Assembly (NCBI GenBank): GCA_027063305.1
Contig: JAMORY010000024.1
Coordinates: 1 to 41,695 of the forward strand
Origin: Sulfurovum sp.
Lineage (GTDB): Bacteria > Campylobacterota > Campylobacteria > Campylobacterales > Sulfurovaceae
Reading direction: 5' to 3'
Length of the DNA stretch: 41,695 nucleotides
Shown: positions 1 to 6,780 of the stretch, in pieces
Layout of the letters: the number at the start of each line of letters is the position of its first letter
How positions within the stretch are numbered: the stretch's first letter is position 1
Translations under genes and position numbers: made by a program
The notes under the pieces: model-generated
What the model saw: only the letters and a program-made list of their open reading frames with translations
Databases searched by the model: none
What the model was told of the DNA's origin: nothing

Positions 1-234
1 TATGGCTGCAAAGGCTTGATTTTGTGTGGTAGGTGAAACTTTTTTATTGACTGCAAGAAATGTCAAAAACTGTTCTATCTCTTCTTTTCCCGTTTCAATG
101 GGGTGTTTTTTATTGTGAAAAAAGATGTAGTGTTTGATCCAGTGCACATAAGTCCGTTCCGTAGAATAACTATAGTGTTTCAAACGGATCTTATCTCTAA
201 CCATATCTAACAGTTTCTTCTTTGGTTGATGCAT
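1..234 (-). CDS. intI: Integron integrase IntI, N-terminal part (runs off left edge)
   Basis: Read on the minus strand from ATG at 234, this gives 78 codons open to the window edge, so only the N-terminal SAM-like core-binding domain of a tyrosine recombinase is present. The stretches KHYSYSTERTYVHWIKHYIF, HPIETGKEEIEQFLTFLAV and SPTTQNQAFAAI are the hallmark N-terminal pattern of integron integrases (core-binding domain, then the conserved VS.STQNQA motif before the catalytic half). A GGAGG Shine-Dalgarno lies about 6 nt before the ATG. Catalytic R, H and Y residues and the IntI-specific insertion lie outside the window. The gene points away from the cassette array at 491-6058, the canonical intI/attI/cassette arrangement. 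It presumably recombines the attC sites annotated here. A non-integron phage integrase is a less likely alternative because of the adjacent attC sites. Confidence 0.9.
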   Translation of the reverse strand, partial: MHQPKKKLLDMVRDKIRLKHYSYSTERTYVHWIKHYIFFHNKKHPIETGKEEIEQFLTFLAVNKKVSPTTQNQAFAAI

Positions 235-490
235 CACTACCCTCCAAAAATTAAAAGGACACAATGTCCGTTATTGCCCTATTTTTCCCATTAACAGACA
301 AAGTGTCCTGTTAATGGCATATTTCAGACTAAAAAGACATAAGCTGTTTTTATTATTGTAAGATTTTTTTAGAAAAATGGTTAAAAATATTTCATATTGT
401 CATATTTTTTGTTTTTAACAGACATTTTTAGTGTGCTGTTAATCACGGATTTTAAGGCTAATATACATATAATGTTCCTTGAATAAATAG
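235..490. promoter_or_regulatory. intI upstream region and probable attI site
   Basis: This is the non-coding 256 bp between the intI start and the first cassette boundary. It holds three related palindromes (see the repeat entry) and an AT-rich stretch with a TATAAT at about 466-471 pointing into the array, a candidate cassette promoter (Pc). The first cassette begins at G490|TT, so attI should end at the GTT at 490-492. The attI extent cannot be set from sequence alone. No ORF with a credible start is seen here. Confidence 0.55.
257..442. repeat. Three spaced palindromes upstream of intI
   Basis: Positions 257-269 read GGACA-CAA-TGTCC. Positions 290-315 pair ATTAACAGACA with TGTCCTGTTAAT. 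Positions 415-442 pair TTAACAGACA with TGTGCTGTTAA. The last two are the same element (TTAACAG.ACA arms, 3-7 nt loop, one unpaired base on the right arm), and the first shares the inner GACA/TGTC. Repeated dyads between an integrase gene and its array are likely regulator or integrase binding sites. The protein bound is unknown. Confidence 0.6.
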
Positions 491-644
491 TTGCCTCGGA
501 CGCTTCGCTTACCGAGGCAACGGGGCGCGGGCTGAACACCCGCTAGTTCCCCGGCGCAGCAGCGCCAGGCAACAAGCGGGAGGAGTGAGCAACAACATCT
601 GAAACCAAACTTTCAAATGTCGTCGTCACTCACCCGCGCCCCCG
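491..644 (+). mobile_element. Gene-less integron mini-cassette A with GC-rich attC
   Basis: The unit starts TTGCCTCGG at 491 (crossover after G490) and ends at G644. Its inverse core CCGAGGCAAC (512-521) is the exact complement of its first ten bases GTTGCCTCGG (490-499), the diagnostic relation of a cassette to its attC. The attC (about 515-650) folds as a long imperfect hairpin. CAACGGGGCGCGGG (518-531) pairs with the C-rich arm 633-647, an inner CCCGCT pairs with AGCGGG, and a further inner stem pairs GTGAG with CTCAC. There is no protein-coding ORF. Blocks CTGAACACCCGCT and AACAAGCGGGAGGAG are shared with mini-cassette B. It is GC-rich against an AT-rich surround and may encode a structured RNA. 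Confidence 0.7.
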
Positions 645-710
645 TTGTACTTATCATTGCAAACTTTAATGAAAGATGTAAGTACTATTCAAATCAAACA
701 AGGAGAAAAA

Positions 711-3700
711 ATGAAAAGATTTAGTTTTATGATGGTAATGTTATTTATCTTTATGTTTATAGGTTGTGGTGGTGGAAGTGGTAGTTCTAATACTTCATCA
801 TCAAATACTATTAGTGGAGTAGTAGTTGATGATCCAGTTGAAGGTGCAGAAGTTTATATCGATTTTGGAGATGAAACAACATCTACAAAAGCTACAACAA
901 AATCAGACGGTTCATTTGAAATAAAACTCTCAGATGAAGACTTAGCAAAAATCAATCCTGAAGTTCCTGAAGGTGCAGATGCCCCGATAGATGATTTACT
1001 GATAGTTGCAAAAAAAGATGGTAAGATTTTGAGAAATGCTATATCAAGAGATATAAACAATACAGGAACTGTTTATATTACAAACGATACTGAAGCTTAT
1101 GCAGAGTTTTTAGAAAGTATAGGTGCTTTTGATACGAGTTCTTTATTAAGTTTTAATGACGAATTGCAAAATGGTCGTATAAAAGATAGTAGTAAATATG
1201 CAAAAATGATAAAAAATTTAAGAGAAGATGTAAAAAATTATTTTTATGGTGGAGAACAGCTTACTAAAAAAGCTATTTTTGAAAAAGCATTACAAGATTT
1301 AAATAAATCTGAGTTAGCAACAATTGCTGATGATAAAAATATTTTATTGGCAAGAAATATTGTAAGCGGGGGAGATATTATTTTGCCTGATGATGTAAAT
1401 GTTTCAAGTGATGATATTGCAGTAACTCCAAAAGGAAACGGTCGCTATACTTTAGGTGATGGTAATGATATAGATAAAACCATATATCTAAAAATATCTA
1501 AAAGTGATGAAACTTTTGCATTGGTTCCTGTTAATATCAAATCTCAAACTATTACTGAAGTAGCAAAAAGATCTGTAACTCCTACTGAAGGTGCTACACT
1601 TGGAAGTGATGATAATGTTAAAGTAGTAATTCCACCTTTTGCATTGAATGAAACAAAAGAGATAACTATCAAAAAAATAGAAACTGAAGGCGAAAGTGCC
1701 GATGGTAAAAAAATACTTGATTTAGAACCTCACGGCACCCAATTTCAAGTACCTATTACGATAAAAATAAATTATGCTGATTTTGGCATAGATGACCCTT
1801 ATGCGGTTCAGTGGAAATATGGAAGTTTAGATGAAGGGTATGATGATGCCGATATTGTAAGTGTAGATACTGCAAATAAAGTTATTTATTTGAATGTGGA
1901 TCATTTTAGTGATTTGGTTATTAAAAAGATAAATAATCAAGAGTTTTTGGATTTGGGACCTAATTTTGTGATTGGAATACCTGCTAGAAATAAGACTAAT
2001 GTTTATCATAATACTGAAGGAATAAAAATAGTTAATAAAATAATTACAAATAGAGTTTTTAAAAATTTTTCTTTCAATTCTCGATATACACAATATAATT
2101 CCAATTATAAATATTATTTAGGTGGAGAATGTGTTCAATTTGTGAAAATGATCTTTTATCCTTTCCAATATAATAGTGTAGGTATTGATATTAGGTTCGC
2201 AGGCTCTAGTAATGCGACAAGAATATTAAAAAGAATTTATGAACTATTTAATGGGAAAAGAACAAGTGATAAGGTGACCGAAGAAGATCTAAAAAAATAT
2301 TATTACTATGAAGACAAAAAAACAAAAAAACATTTATTGTCTTCTTATGGAAGAGCGTTATTAAATAGTAGTGAAACATATGGGGATTTATTACAACATT
2401 TAGGGATTAGAACTGATAACAATGGGAAATATGGTGATATTATTAGTATGAATATAGGCTTAAAAAAAGGTGGAATAAGTTCCACAGGACATACAGCGGT
2501 TATATATGAAGATAATAAATTTTTTGATTCAAATTTTAATAGTAATAATAGAAATGGAAGCAAAATTGGTTTTATTCATAATGGCTATTCATCAACAGCA
2601 ACCAATTATGTGTTAACAATTAATAAAAACGGAAAAATAAATGTAAGTTATAAAGGGAAAGGTGATTATATTATATTAAAAAGTCCACAATATGCACAAG
2701 AGGGAGATTTATTTATATCTAATGGTGGACAAGTAGATGCTAATATAAAATATTATAAAACTATATTTAATGAGGAAAAAACTTCTTTGAAAACTTCTTA
2801 TGGTACAAGAAATATAAAAGTTAGAGAAAAACCATACCTTTACTATTTAGTTTCAAAAAAAGGTGATGGTGTTACTCAAGTTGACAATAGCTATAAATAT
2901 AATCCAGACCTTCTCCCTGTAGCTCCTTTAAGAGTAAGTTTTACTAATGGTATAGGCAAAATACAAAACACTGAAGATGCTTTGTATGAGATATATGCTG
3001 AAGATAATACTTCAGTATTGACAGCGAATAATATACCAGGTAAGTCTATCAAGACATATCAAATCAATTATGACGGACTACAGGGAGGCCCAAAATATTT
3101 GACAAGAGAAGAAGTATGTGATGTCATAAGTTCATATAAAAGTGGAGATATTGATTGGATCAATGCTGTTTTAGCCAATGGAAATGAGTTGGTAAGTGAA
3201 CTTGGGTTTGGAGGAAACAGTACTATTCAAAGAGAAAAAAGTGTAAGCTGTGATGACGTTATCGATAAACTCAGATCTAAAACACAAGTCAACAGTGGTT
3301 CTATAAAGTTGGTGGGCAGTAATAAATCTTTGAGCTTTGATGGTAATGTATTGTATAAATTTGAAACAGAAGATAATATAGCAACTCTTAATATGTTTTT
3401 CAATCCAAGTCCATATATAAAGTCGCCAAAACTTCAAAAAATCCTATTTTCTCCAATAGTTATAGATGATTATTATGTAAGTTGGGGTACAACTAATGAG
3501 AAAAATATGCAACCTAAACCTATAGGATTTTGGAATCAGTATGGATATGATTTGGAGTATAAAGGAGAGTATGGAACTTCAACAACTTTGGAAGCAGGCA
3601 AAATATATAGTAGTGTAGAAGCTGTCAATGGATACTTTATGACTTTGGGAGAAGGAAAAGAAGCTCAATGGCATTTTGCATTAGCAGGTTCACATACGAT

Positions 3701-5075
3701 TTTAGTGAATGTGCCTACAAAGAAAAAATCAGATATAGAACACGCTACTTATACATTGCATAATGATGGAAAAACAATATTGCTTCAGATAGCCAATGAC
3801 AGTGGTGTAGCACTTGAGAATGATGCATTTAATAATTGGTATTATCTTAAGAGTCAGGATGACAATACATCGTTTGAGTTGACCGGAAATGACTTTTTGG
3901 AAGTCAAGGCTGAGGGTGGAGTGGTTGTTGTTGATGCTATAAGATTGGAAGGTATGGCTGATCGTATGGCTGAAATAAAAGGTAAAGTAAACTTAAAAGA
4001 TACGGAGGATGAATCAAAACTTGAAAATCTTTTAACTCTTTACAATCCGGCAAACGGTAAAAAAGTAGAAATGGTAACAGAATATGGACAAGGATATGTG
4101 CTACCGGTCCCTGAATTACTTGATTATACCCTGAAGCTGGAATGTACTTATACACCCAGATTGAAAATCTGGTCTGGTCTATACAATAAATCACTTTCAA
4201 GAGATGCCATGAGTGAAAATCTAGAGACAAAATATAAGCCTGTTACACAAACTATTACTATTCATCCGGGAGACAGTACAGTGAATTTGGCAGAAGTTAC
4301 ATTAATGCCTTATAAAACAAAAGAGAATGTAAAACTTCACCTTATCAATGCAGTTGATGGTTCATCTATAATAGATGCTAATGTAACAATTAGATATGGC
4401 ATAGATAATGATAATAATGAGTCTATAGCATATAGTGGTATAACTGATGAAAATGGTTATTTTGAAATAATCGATATGCCGTATGGTCAATATACAGCAG
4501 TGTTTAGCAAAGATGGGTTTATCTCTACTAGCTTAAATATGAAAATTGATGAAGATAGCAATAGCAATTATGACCTTTCTATGTCTCCGGCATTAGCTCA
4601 AGGTGAAATGAGAATAAGACTTAGTTGGGGAGAAAATCCAAGTGATTTAGATAGCCATTTAGTTAAATATGTAAATAGCAATCAAGAGTATCATATATAT
4701 TATGGTGATTCTACTGGGACAAATGGTGATAATCTTGATAGGGATGATACAGACGGTTACGGTCCTGAAACAGTTACAATCAAAGAAATAAATGCAAGTG
4801 CAAAATATGTTTATTATGTATATAAATATGCCGGAAATGGTGAGATTAAAAATTCAGACGCAAGTGTAAAAGTTTCATATGGAGATAGTGAGCAAACATT
4901 TTATTCTCCGCAAGAAGATGGAATTTATTGGAAAGTATTTACTATTGAAAATGGTATTGTAAAACCTTGTACATCAAATTGTATGGGTACTACAGAATCT
5001 GTAATGGCTAGATCTTTGGGTAAAACATCTACAAATAAGGAATCGGAGTTATTTAGGAATCTTCCTATTAAATAA
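711..5075 (+). CDS. Large multidomain surface lipoprotein, single-gene integron cassette
   Basis: A 1454-aa protein of unknown function. ATG 711 is chosen because it has an AAGGAG site just upstream and opens directly into a lipoprotein signal (hydrophobic FMMVMLFIFMFIGC, lipobox FIGC), whereas the ATG at 645 would add 22 non-signal residues. In order I see: a carboxypeptidase-regulatory-like beta domain (about 33-80); a ZU5-like domain (about 280-400, PTEGATLG...VVIPPFAL); a CHAP-like segment with Cys474 in GGECVQF, His594 in TGHTAVIYED and a following FDSNFN; a golvesin/Xly-like binding domain (about 950-1080, ending VVVVDAIRLEG); a second regulatory-like domain (about 1200-1285); and a YfaP/DUF2135-like C-terminus (about 1300-1420, RLSWGENPSDLDSH...DDTDGYGPE). 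It is AT-rich, unlike the genes after 6.7 kb. The boundaries of its cassette (645-5201) make it unusually long for an integron cassette. Domain names are by eye. An outer-surface, glycan-binding or hydrolytic role is inference. Confidence 0.85.
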   Translation: MKRFSFMMVMLFIFMFIGCGGGSGSSNTSSSNTISGVVVDDPVEGAEVYIDFGDETTSTKATTKSDGSFEIKLSDEDLAKINPEVPEGADAPIDDLLIVAKKDGKILRNAISRDINNTGTVYITNDTEAYAEFLESIGAFDTSSLLSFNDELQNGRIKDSSKYAKMIKNLREDVKNYFYGGEQLTKKAIFEKALQDLNKSELATIADDKNILLARNIVSGGDIILPDDVNVSSDDIAVTPKGNGRYTLGDGNDIDKTIYLKISKSDETFALVPVNIKSQTITEVAKRSVTPTEGATLGSDDNVKVVIPPFALNETKEITIKKIETEGESADGKKILDLEPHGTQFQVPITIKINYADFGIDDPYAVQWKYGSLDEGYDDADIVSVDTANKVIYLNVDHFSDLVIKKINNQEFLDLGPNFVIGIPARNKTNVYHNTEGIKIVNKIITNRVFKNFSFNSRYTQYNSNYKYYLGGECVQFVKMIFYPFQYNSVGIDIRFAGSSNATRILKRIYELFNGKRTSDKVTEEDLKKYYYYEDKKTKKHLLSSYGRALLNSSETYGDLLQHLGIRTDNNGKYGDIISMNIGLKKGGISSTGHTAVIYEDNKFFDSNFNSNNRNGSKIGFIHNGYSSTATNYVLTINKNGKINVSYKGKGDYIILKSPQYAQEGDLFISNGGQVDANIKYYKTIFNEEKTSLKTSYGTRNIKVREKPYLYYLVSKKGDGVTQVDNSYKYNPDLLPVAPLRVSFTNGIGKIQNTEDALYEIYAEDNTSVLTANNIPGKSIKTYQINYDGLQGGPKYLTREEVCDVISSYKSGDIDWINAVLANGNELVSELGFGGNSTIQREKSVSCDDVIDKLRSKTQVNSGSIKLVGSNKSLSFDGNVLYKFETEDNIATLNMFFNPSPYIKSPKLQKILFSPIVIDDYYVSWGTTNEKNMQPKPIGFWNQYGYDLEYKGEYGTSTTLEAGKIYSSVEAVNGYFMTLGEGKEAQWHFALAGSHTILVNVPTKKKSDIEHATYTLHNDGKTILLQIANDSGVALENDAFNNWYYLKSQDDNTSFELTGNDFLEVKAEGGVVVVDAIRLEGMADRMAEIKGKVNLKDTEDESKLENLLTLYNPANGKKVEMVTEYGQGYVLPVPELLDYTLKLECTYTPRLKIWSGLYNKSLSRDAMSENLETKYKPVTQTITIHPGDSTVNLAEVTLMPYKTKENVKLHLINAVDGSSIIDANVTIRYGIDNDNNESIAYSGITDENGYFEIIDMPYGQYTAVFSKDGFISTSLNMKIDEDSNSNYDLSMSPALAQGEMRIRLSWGENPSDLDSHLVKYVNSNQEYHIYYGDSTGTNGDNLDRDDTDGYGPETVTIKEINASAKYVYYVYKYAGNGEIKNSDASVKVSYGDSEQTFYSPQEDGIYWKVFTIENGIVKPCTSNCMGTTESVMARSLGKTSTNKESELFRNLPIK

Positions 5076-5086
5076 TAAAATATTTA

Positions 5087-5108
5087 TAAAGTTATTTTAG
5101 TAACTTTA
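5087..5108 (+). terminator. Hairpin after the large lipoprotein gene
   Basis: TAAAGTTA (5087-5094), loop TTTTAG, then TAACTTTA (5101-5108). The 8-bp arms are perfect, 11 nt after the stop codon. The stem is AT-rich and no strong T-run follows, so termination strength is uncertain. Confidence 0.45.
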
Positions 5109-5138
5109 CATTATAAGATTAATATTAGATAATTATAA

Positions 5139-5207
5139 GTACAACAAACCAGAGAAGCTAATAAATTACCCTTGCGGGTAATTTATAGCTTACTTTAGTC
5201 GTTGCTC
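5139..5207 (+). other. attC site of the lipoprotein cassette
   Basis: Classical attC layout of 69 bp: R'' GTACAAC (5139-5145), L'' region with CAGAG, a stem AAGCTA.ATAAATTACCC / GGGTAATTTATAGCTT with TTGC loop and one extrahelical A, L' region CTTTAGTC, R' GTTGCTC (5201-5207). R'' extended to ATAAGTACAAC (5135-5145) is the exact complement of the cassette's own beginning, GTTGTACTTAT (644-654). That relation fixes the cassette as 645-5201. The layout and several sequence blocks are shared with the attC at 5996-6064. Confidence 0.8.
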
Positions 5208-5313
5208 TGGACGCTACGCATCCAGAGCAACGGGGGCGCGGCTTGAACACCCGCTGGTCGTCTGGAGCTCCGCACCAGACAACAAGCGGGAGGAGCAATC
5301 ACCCACGCCCCCG
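5202..5313 (+). mobile_element. Gene-less integron mini-cassette B with GC-rich attC
   Basis: This 112-bp unit starts TTGCTCTGG and ends at G5313. Inverse core CCAGAGCAAC (5222-5231) is the exact complement of GTTGCTCTGG (5201-5210). The attC (5225-5319) pairs CAACGGGGGCG with CGCCCCCGTTG. Inside, CCCGCT and GTCTGG pair with CCAGAC and AGCGGG around a small loop. There is no ORF. It aligns with mini-cassette A at the GGACGCT.CGC loop, GAACACCCGCT and AACAAGCGGGAGGAG blocks, so the two are copies of one family. Unlike the two AT-rich attC sites of the gene cassettes, its outer stem shows almost no unpaired central spacer. Confidence 0.7.
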
Positions 5314-5351
5314 TTGTCACAAGCAGCACCTTTACTTAATACCAAATTAAA

Positions 5352-5368
5352 ACTAAATTTAGTATAAT
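5352..5368 (+). promoter_or_regulatory. Promoter and operator-like palindrome of the toxin-antitoxin cassette
   Basis: A perfect 12-bp palindrome ACTAAATTTAGT (5352-5363) abuts a consensus -10 box TATAAT (5363-5368), 28 bp before the antitoxin start. A dyad over the -10 of a Phd-type antitoxin gene is the usual place for autorepression. The cassette therefore appears to carry its own promoter and does not depend on Pc. Confidence 0.6.
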
Positions 5369-5395
5369 AAGAAAAATGAGTAAAAGGTTGGCAAA

Positions 5396-5668
5396 ATGTT
5401 ACTAAGTCAAGATATAAAACCTATTAGCTATCTTAAAGCAAAAACTGCAAATGTTATCAACGATGTAAATGAAAATCAAAGAACTATCGTAATTACACAA
5501 AATGGTGAAGCAAAAGCTGTGGTACAAGATATAAAAAGCTATGAAAATTTACAAAATTCTTTAAATTTATTAAAATTAATAGTTCAAAGTGAAAATGATA
5601 TAGAAAACAATAGAGTTATAGAACAAGAAGAGATGTTTAATAATTTAGAACAAAAATTATTTGGATAA
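5396..5668 (+). CDS. Phd/YefM-family antitoxin
   Basis: A 90-aa protein with the Phd/YefM N-terminal DNA-binding fold pattern: MLLSQDIKPISYLKAKTANV, then NENQRTIVITQNGEAKAVVQ, then SYENL. In this family the N-terminal half binds the operator as a dimer and the disordered, acidic C-terminus (here EQEEMFNNLEQKLFG) wraps the toxin. It sits 5 bp upstream of a ParE/RelE-type toxin in a two-gene cassette with its own promoter. Shine-Dalgarno is weak (AAAGG about 10 nt upstream). Toxin-antitoxin pairs are common in sedentary chromosomal integrons, where they are thought to stabilise the array. Family assignment is confident by motif; the cognate target is not known. Confidence 0.88.
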   Translation: MLLSQDIKPISYLKAKTANVINDVNENQRTIVITQNGEAKAVVQDIKSYENLQNSLNLLKLIVQSENDIENNRVIEQEEMFNNLEQKLFG

Positions 5669-5673
5669 CTTAA

Positions 5674-6015
5674 ATGAAAGAATTTAAAGTTATCTGGACT
5701 AAAAATGCTGAACTTGATTTAGAATTAATTATTGAATATATTAAAATCAACAATATAAGTGTAGCAAAAAAAATATTTTTTGAGATAAAACAAGAGGCTA
5801 ATAAACTACGTACTCTACCTCAAAGAAAAAGAATAGTACCAGAGTTTCATCAAATTGGCATCACAAAATATAGAGAAATAATCTATAAAAGATGGAGAAT
5901 AGTTTATAAAATTGATGATGAAAAAGTTTATGTTCTCATTGCAGTAGATTCAAGTAGAAATTTAGAAGATATTTTATTTCAAAGATTAATAAAAAGTGAT
6001 AACAAAACAGAGTAA
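5674..6015 (+). CDS. ParE/RelE-superfamily toxin
   Basis: A 113-aa protein with the RelE/ParE pattern: KEFKVIWTKNAELDLELIIEYI, then LRTLPQRKRIVPEF, GITKYREIIYKRWRIVYKID and VYVLIAVDSSRNLEDIL. The KYREIIYKRWRIVYKI core and the run to a final DSSR resemble ParE (gyrase-targeting) more than mRNA-cleaving RelE, but the two cannot be separated safely by eye. It follows its antitoxin by 5 bp. The last codons (SDNKTE and stop) lie inside the attC site of the cassette, so the toxin C-terminus is partly encoded by recombination-site DNA. Confidence 0.87.
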   Translation: MKEFKVIWTKNAELDLELIIEYIKINNISVAKKIFFEIKQEANKLRTLPQRKRIVPEFHQIGITKYREIIYKRWRIVYKIDDEKVYVLIAVDSSRNLEDILFQRLIKSDNKTE

Positions 6016-6064
6016 CCAATAAATTACCTAGCGGCAATGTATTGGCTATCTTCGACCGTTATAT
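5996..6064 (+). other. attC site of the toxin-antitoxin cassette
   Basis: R'' GTGATAAC (5996-6003) differs by one base from the complement of the cassette start GTTGTCAC (5313-5320). A stem CCAATAAATTACC / GGCAATGTATTGG (6016-6045, two mismatches, loop TAGC) follows, then CTTCGACC and R' GTTATAT (6058-6064). It shares AACAAA.CAGAG, AATAAATTACC, GCGG and the CTT..AC.GTT tail with the attC at 5139-5207, so the two are homologous attC sites. The hairpin directly follows the toxin stop and may also end transcription. Confidence 0.7.
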
Positions 6065-6097
6065 TACAGCTATTTTATCTAAAAGGAGGAAAGAACA

Positions 6098-6466
6098 ATG
6101 TCCAAAACTTCTTCAATATTACTAGGTTTTACAATTTTTATCTCTTATAATACCCTTGGTCACCTTTTACAAACAGATAAGATTTATATAGACGGTTTTT
6201 TTATAAAAATTTTGTTTACAATCATGTTAGGCTTAATATATTTAAAAATATTTAAACAAACACTTACATACAAAAAAAGCTTTTTGGCTGCATTTACCGC
6301 TTATTTGGGACAAACTATTATTCGAATTTCAAATCCTCCTGAAGAAGGATGGTCAATTCCAAAACTAATCATAACAAGTTCTATCGTAGAACTTCTTACA
6401 CTCGTAACCGTGTTTACTGTATTGGTCGTACTATATGAATTTACGTCAAAAAACAAAAATAATTAG
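6098..6466 (+). CDS. Small hypothetical membrane protein
   Basis: A 122-aa protein that I do not recognise. It has three to four hydrophobic segments (about 6-20, 33-53, 62-80 and 93-115), short charged loops (KQTLTYKKS; SNPPEEGWSIPK) and an Asn/Lys tail, so it is an integral inner-membrane protein. ATG 6098 has a strong AAGGAGG 9 nt upstream. It starts 40 bp after the last recognisable attC core site and shares the AT-rich composition of the array, so it may be the last cassette. No downstream attC obeying the R''/cassette-start rule was found, so either its attC decayed or it is the chromosomal flank. Confidence 0.7.
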   Translation: MSKTSSILLGFTIFISYNTLGHLLQTDKIYIDGFFIKILFTIMLGLIYLKIFKQTLTYKKSFLAAFTAYLGQTIIRISNPPEEGWSIPKLIITSSIVELLTLVTVFTVLVVLYEFTSKNKNN

Positions 6467-6478
6467 TAGCAACAAAAA

Positions 6479-6677
6479 TATGTGGTAATCCTCCCAAAAC
6501 CCAAGAATCGAAATAGAAAAATAATAAGATAAGCGGAGATGGCGTAAAATACGAGAAAAGAAGCCAACAGAAGCCCACCTGTCACTTTCACCCAACGGGT
6601 GAGGCTCCTGCCCAGAAGTTGGCTCTTGTAGCCTAATTCTACTTTTAGTGGGGTTGGGAAATGGGAGGATTACCATA
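6479..6677. repeat. 199-bp inverted-repeat element (MITE- or REP-like)
   Basis: The left arm 6479-6504 (GGTAATCCTCCC, 4 nt, CCCAA) is mirrored by the right arm 6654-6677 (TTGGG, 4 nt, GGGAGGATTACC). Between them a second nested dyad pairs AGCCAAC (6562-6568) with GTTGGCT (6618-6624) around a CACCC/GGGTG hairpin. No credible ORF is inside. It fills most of the 290-bp gap between the membrane-protein gene and gph. A related motif (GGTAACAATCCTCCCC) recurs at 11515-11530, so the arm sequence may be dispersed in the genome. Confidence 0.55.
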
Positions 6678-6780
6678 CCTTTTTTCATTGACATTTCCTT
6701 CAAAATAAGTATAATCGCCTCCAAAAATAAAATGTAAGGGTGATCCTTTATGCTCACCCTTGCTTACAAAAGGTACTCCC

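Noticed and set aside
645-710. Upstream ATG giving a 22-residue N-terminal extension of the large lipoprotein
   Set aside because: It starts within the cassette core site, has no Shine-Dalgarno, and would bury the lipoprotein signal.
5087-5186. The AATAAATTACCC hairpin at 5161-5186 as a simple terminator of the lipoprotein gene
   Set aside because: It is the stem of the attC site, flanked by R'' and R' in correct order and homologous to the second attC; the separate hairpin at 5087-5108 is a better terminator candidate.
6562-6624. AGCCAAC ... GTTGGCT as a further attC site for the membrane-protein cassette
   Set aside because: The 7-mers are complementary to each other, but the R'' does not match the cassette start GTTATAT, the conserved CAGAG/AATAAATTACC blocks are missing, and it is nested in another inverted repeat.
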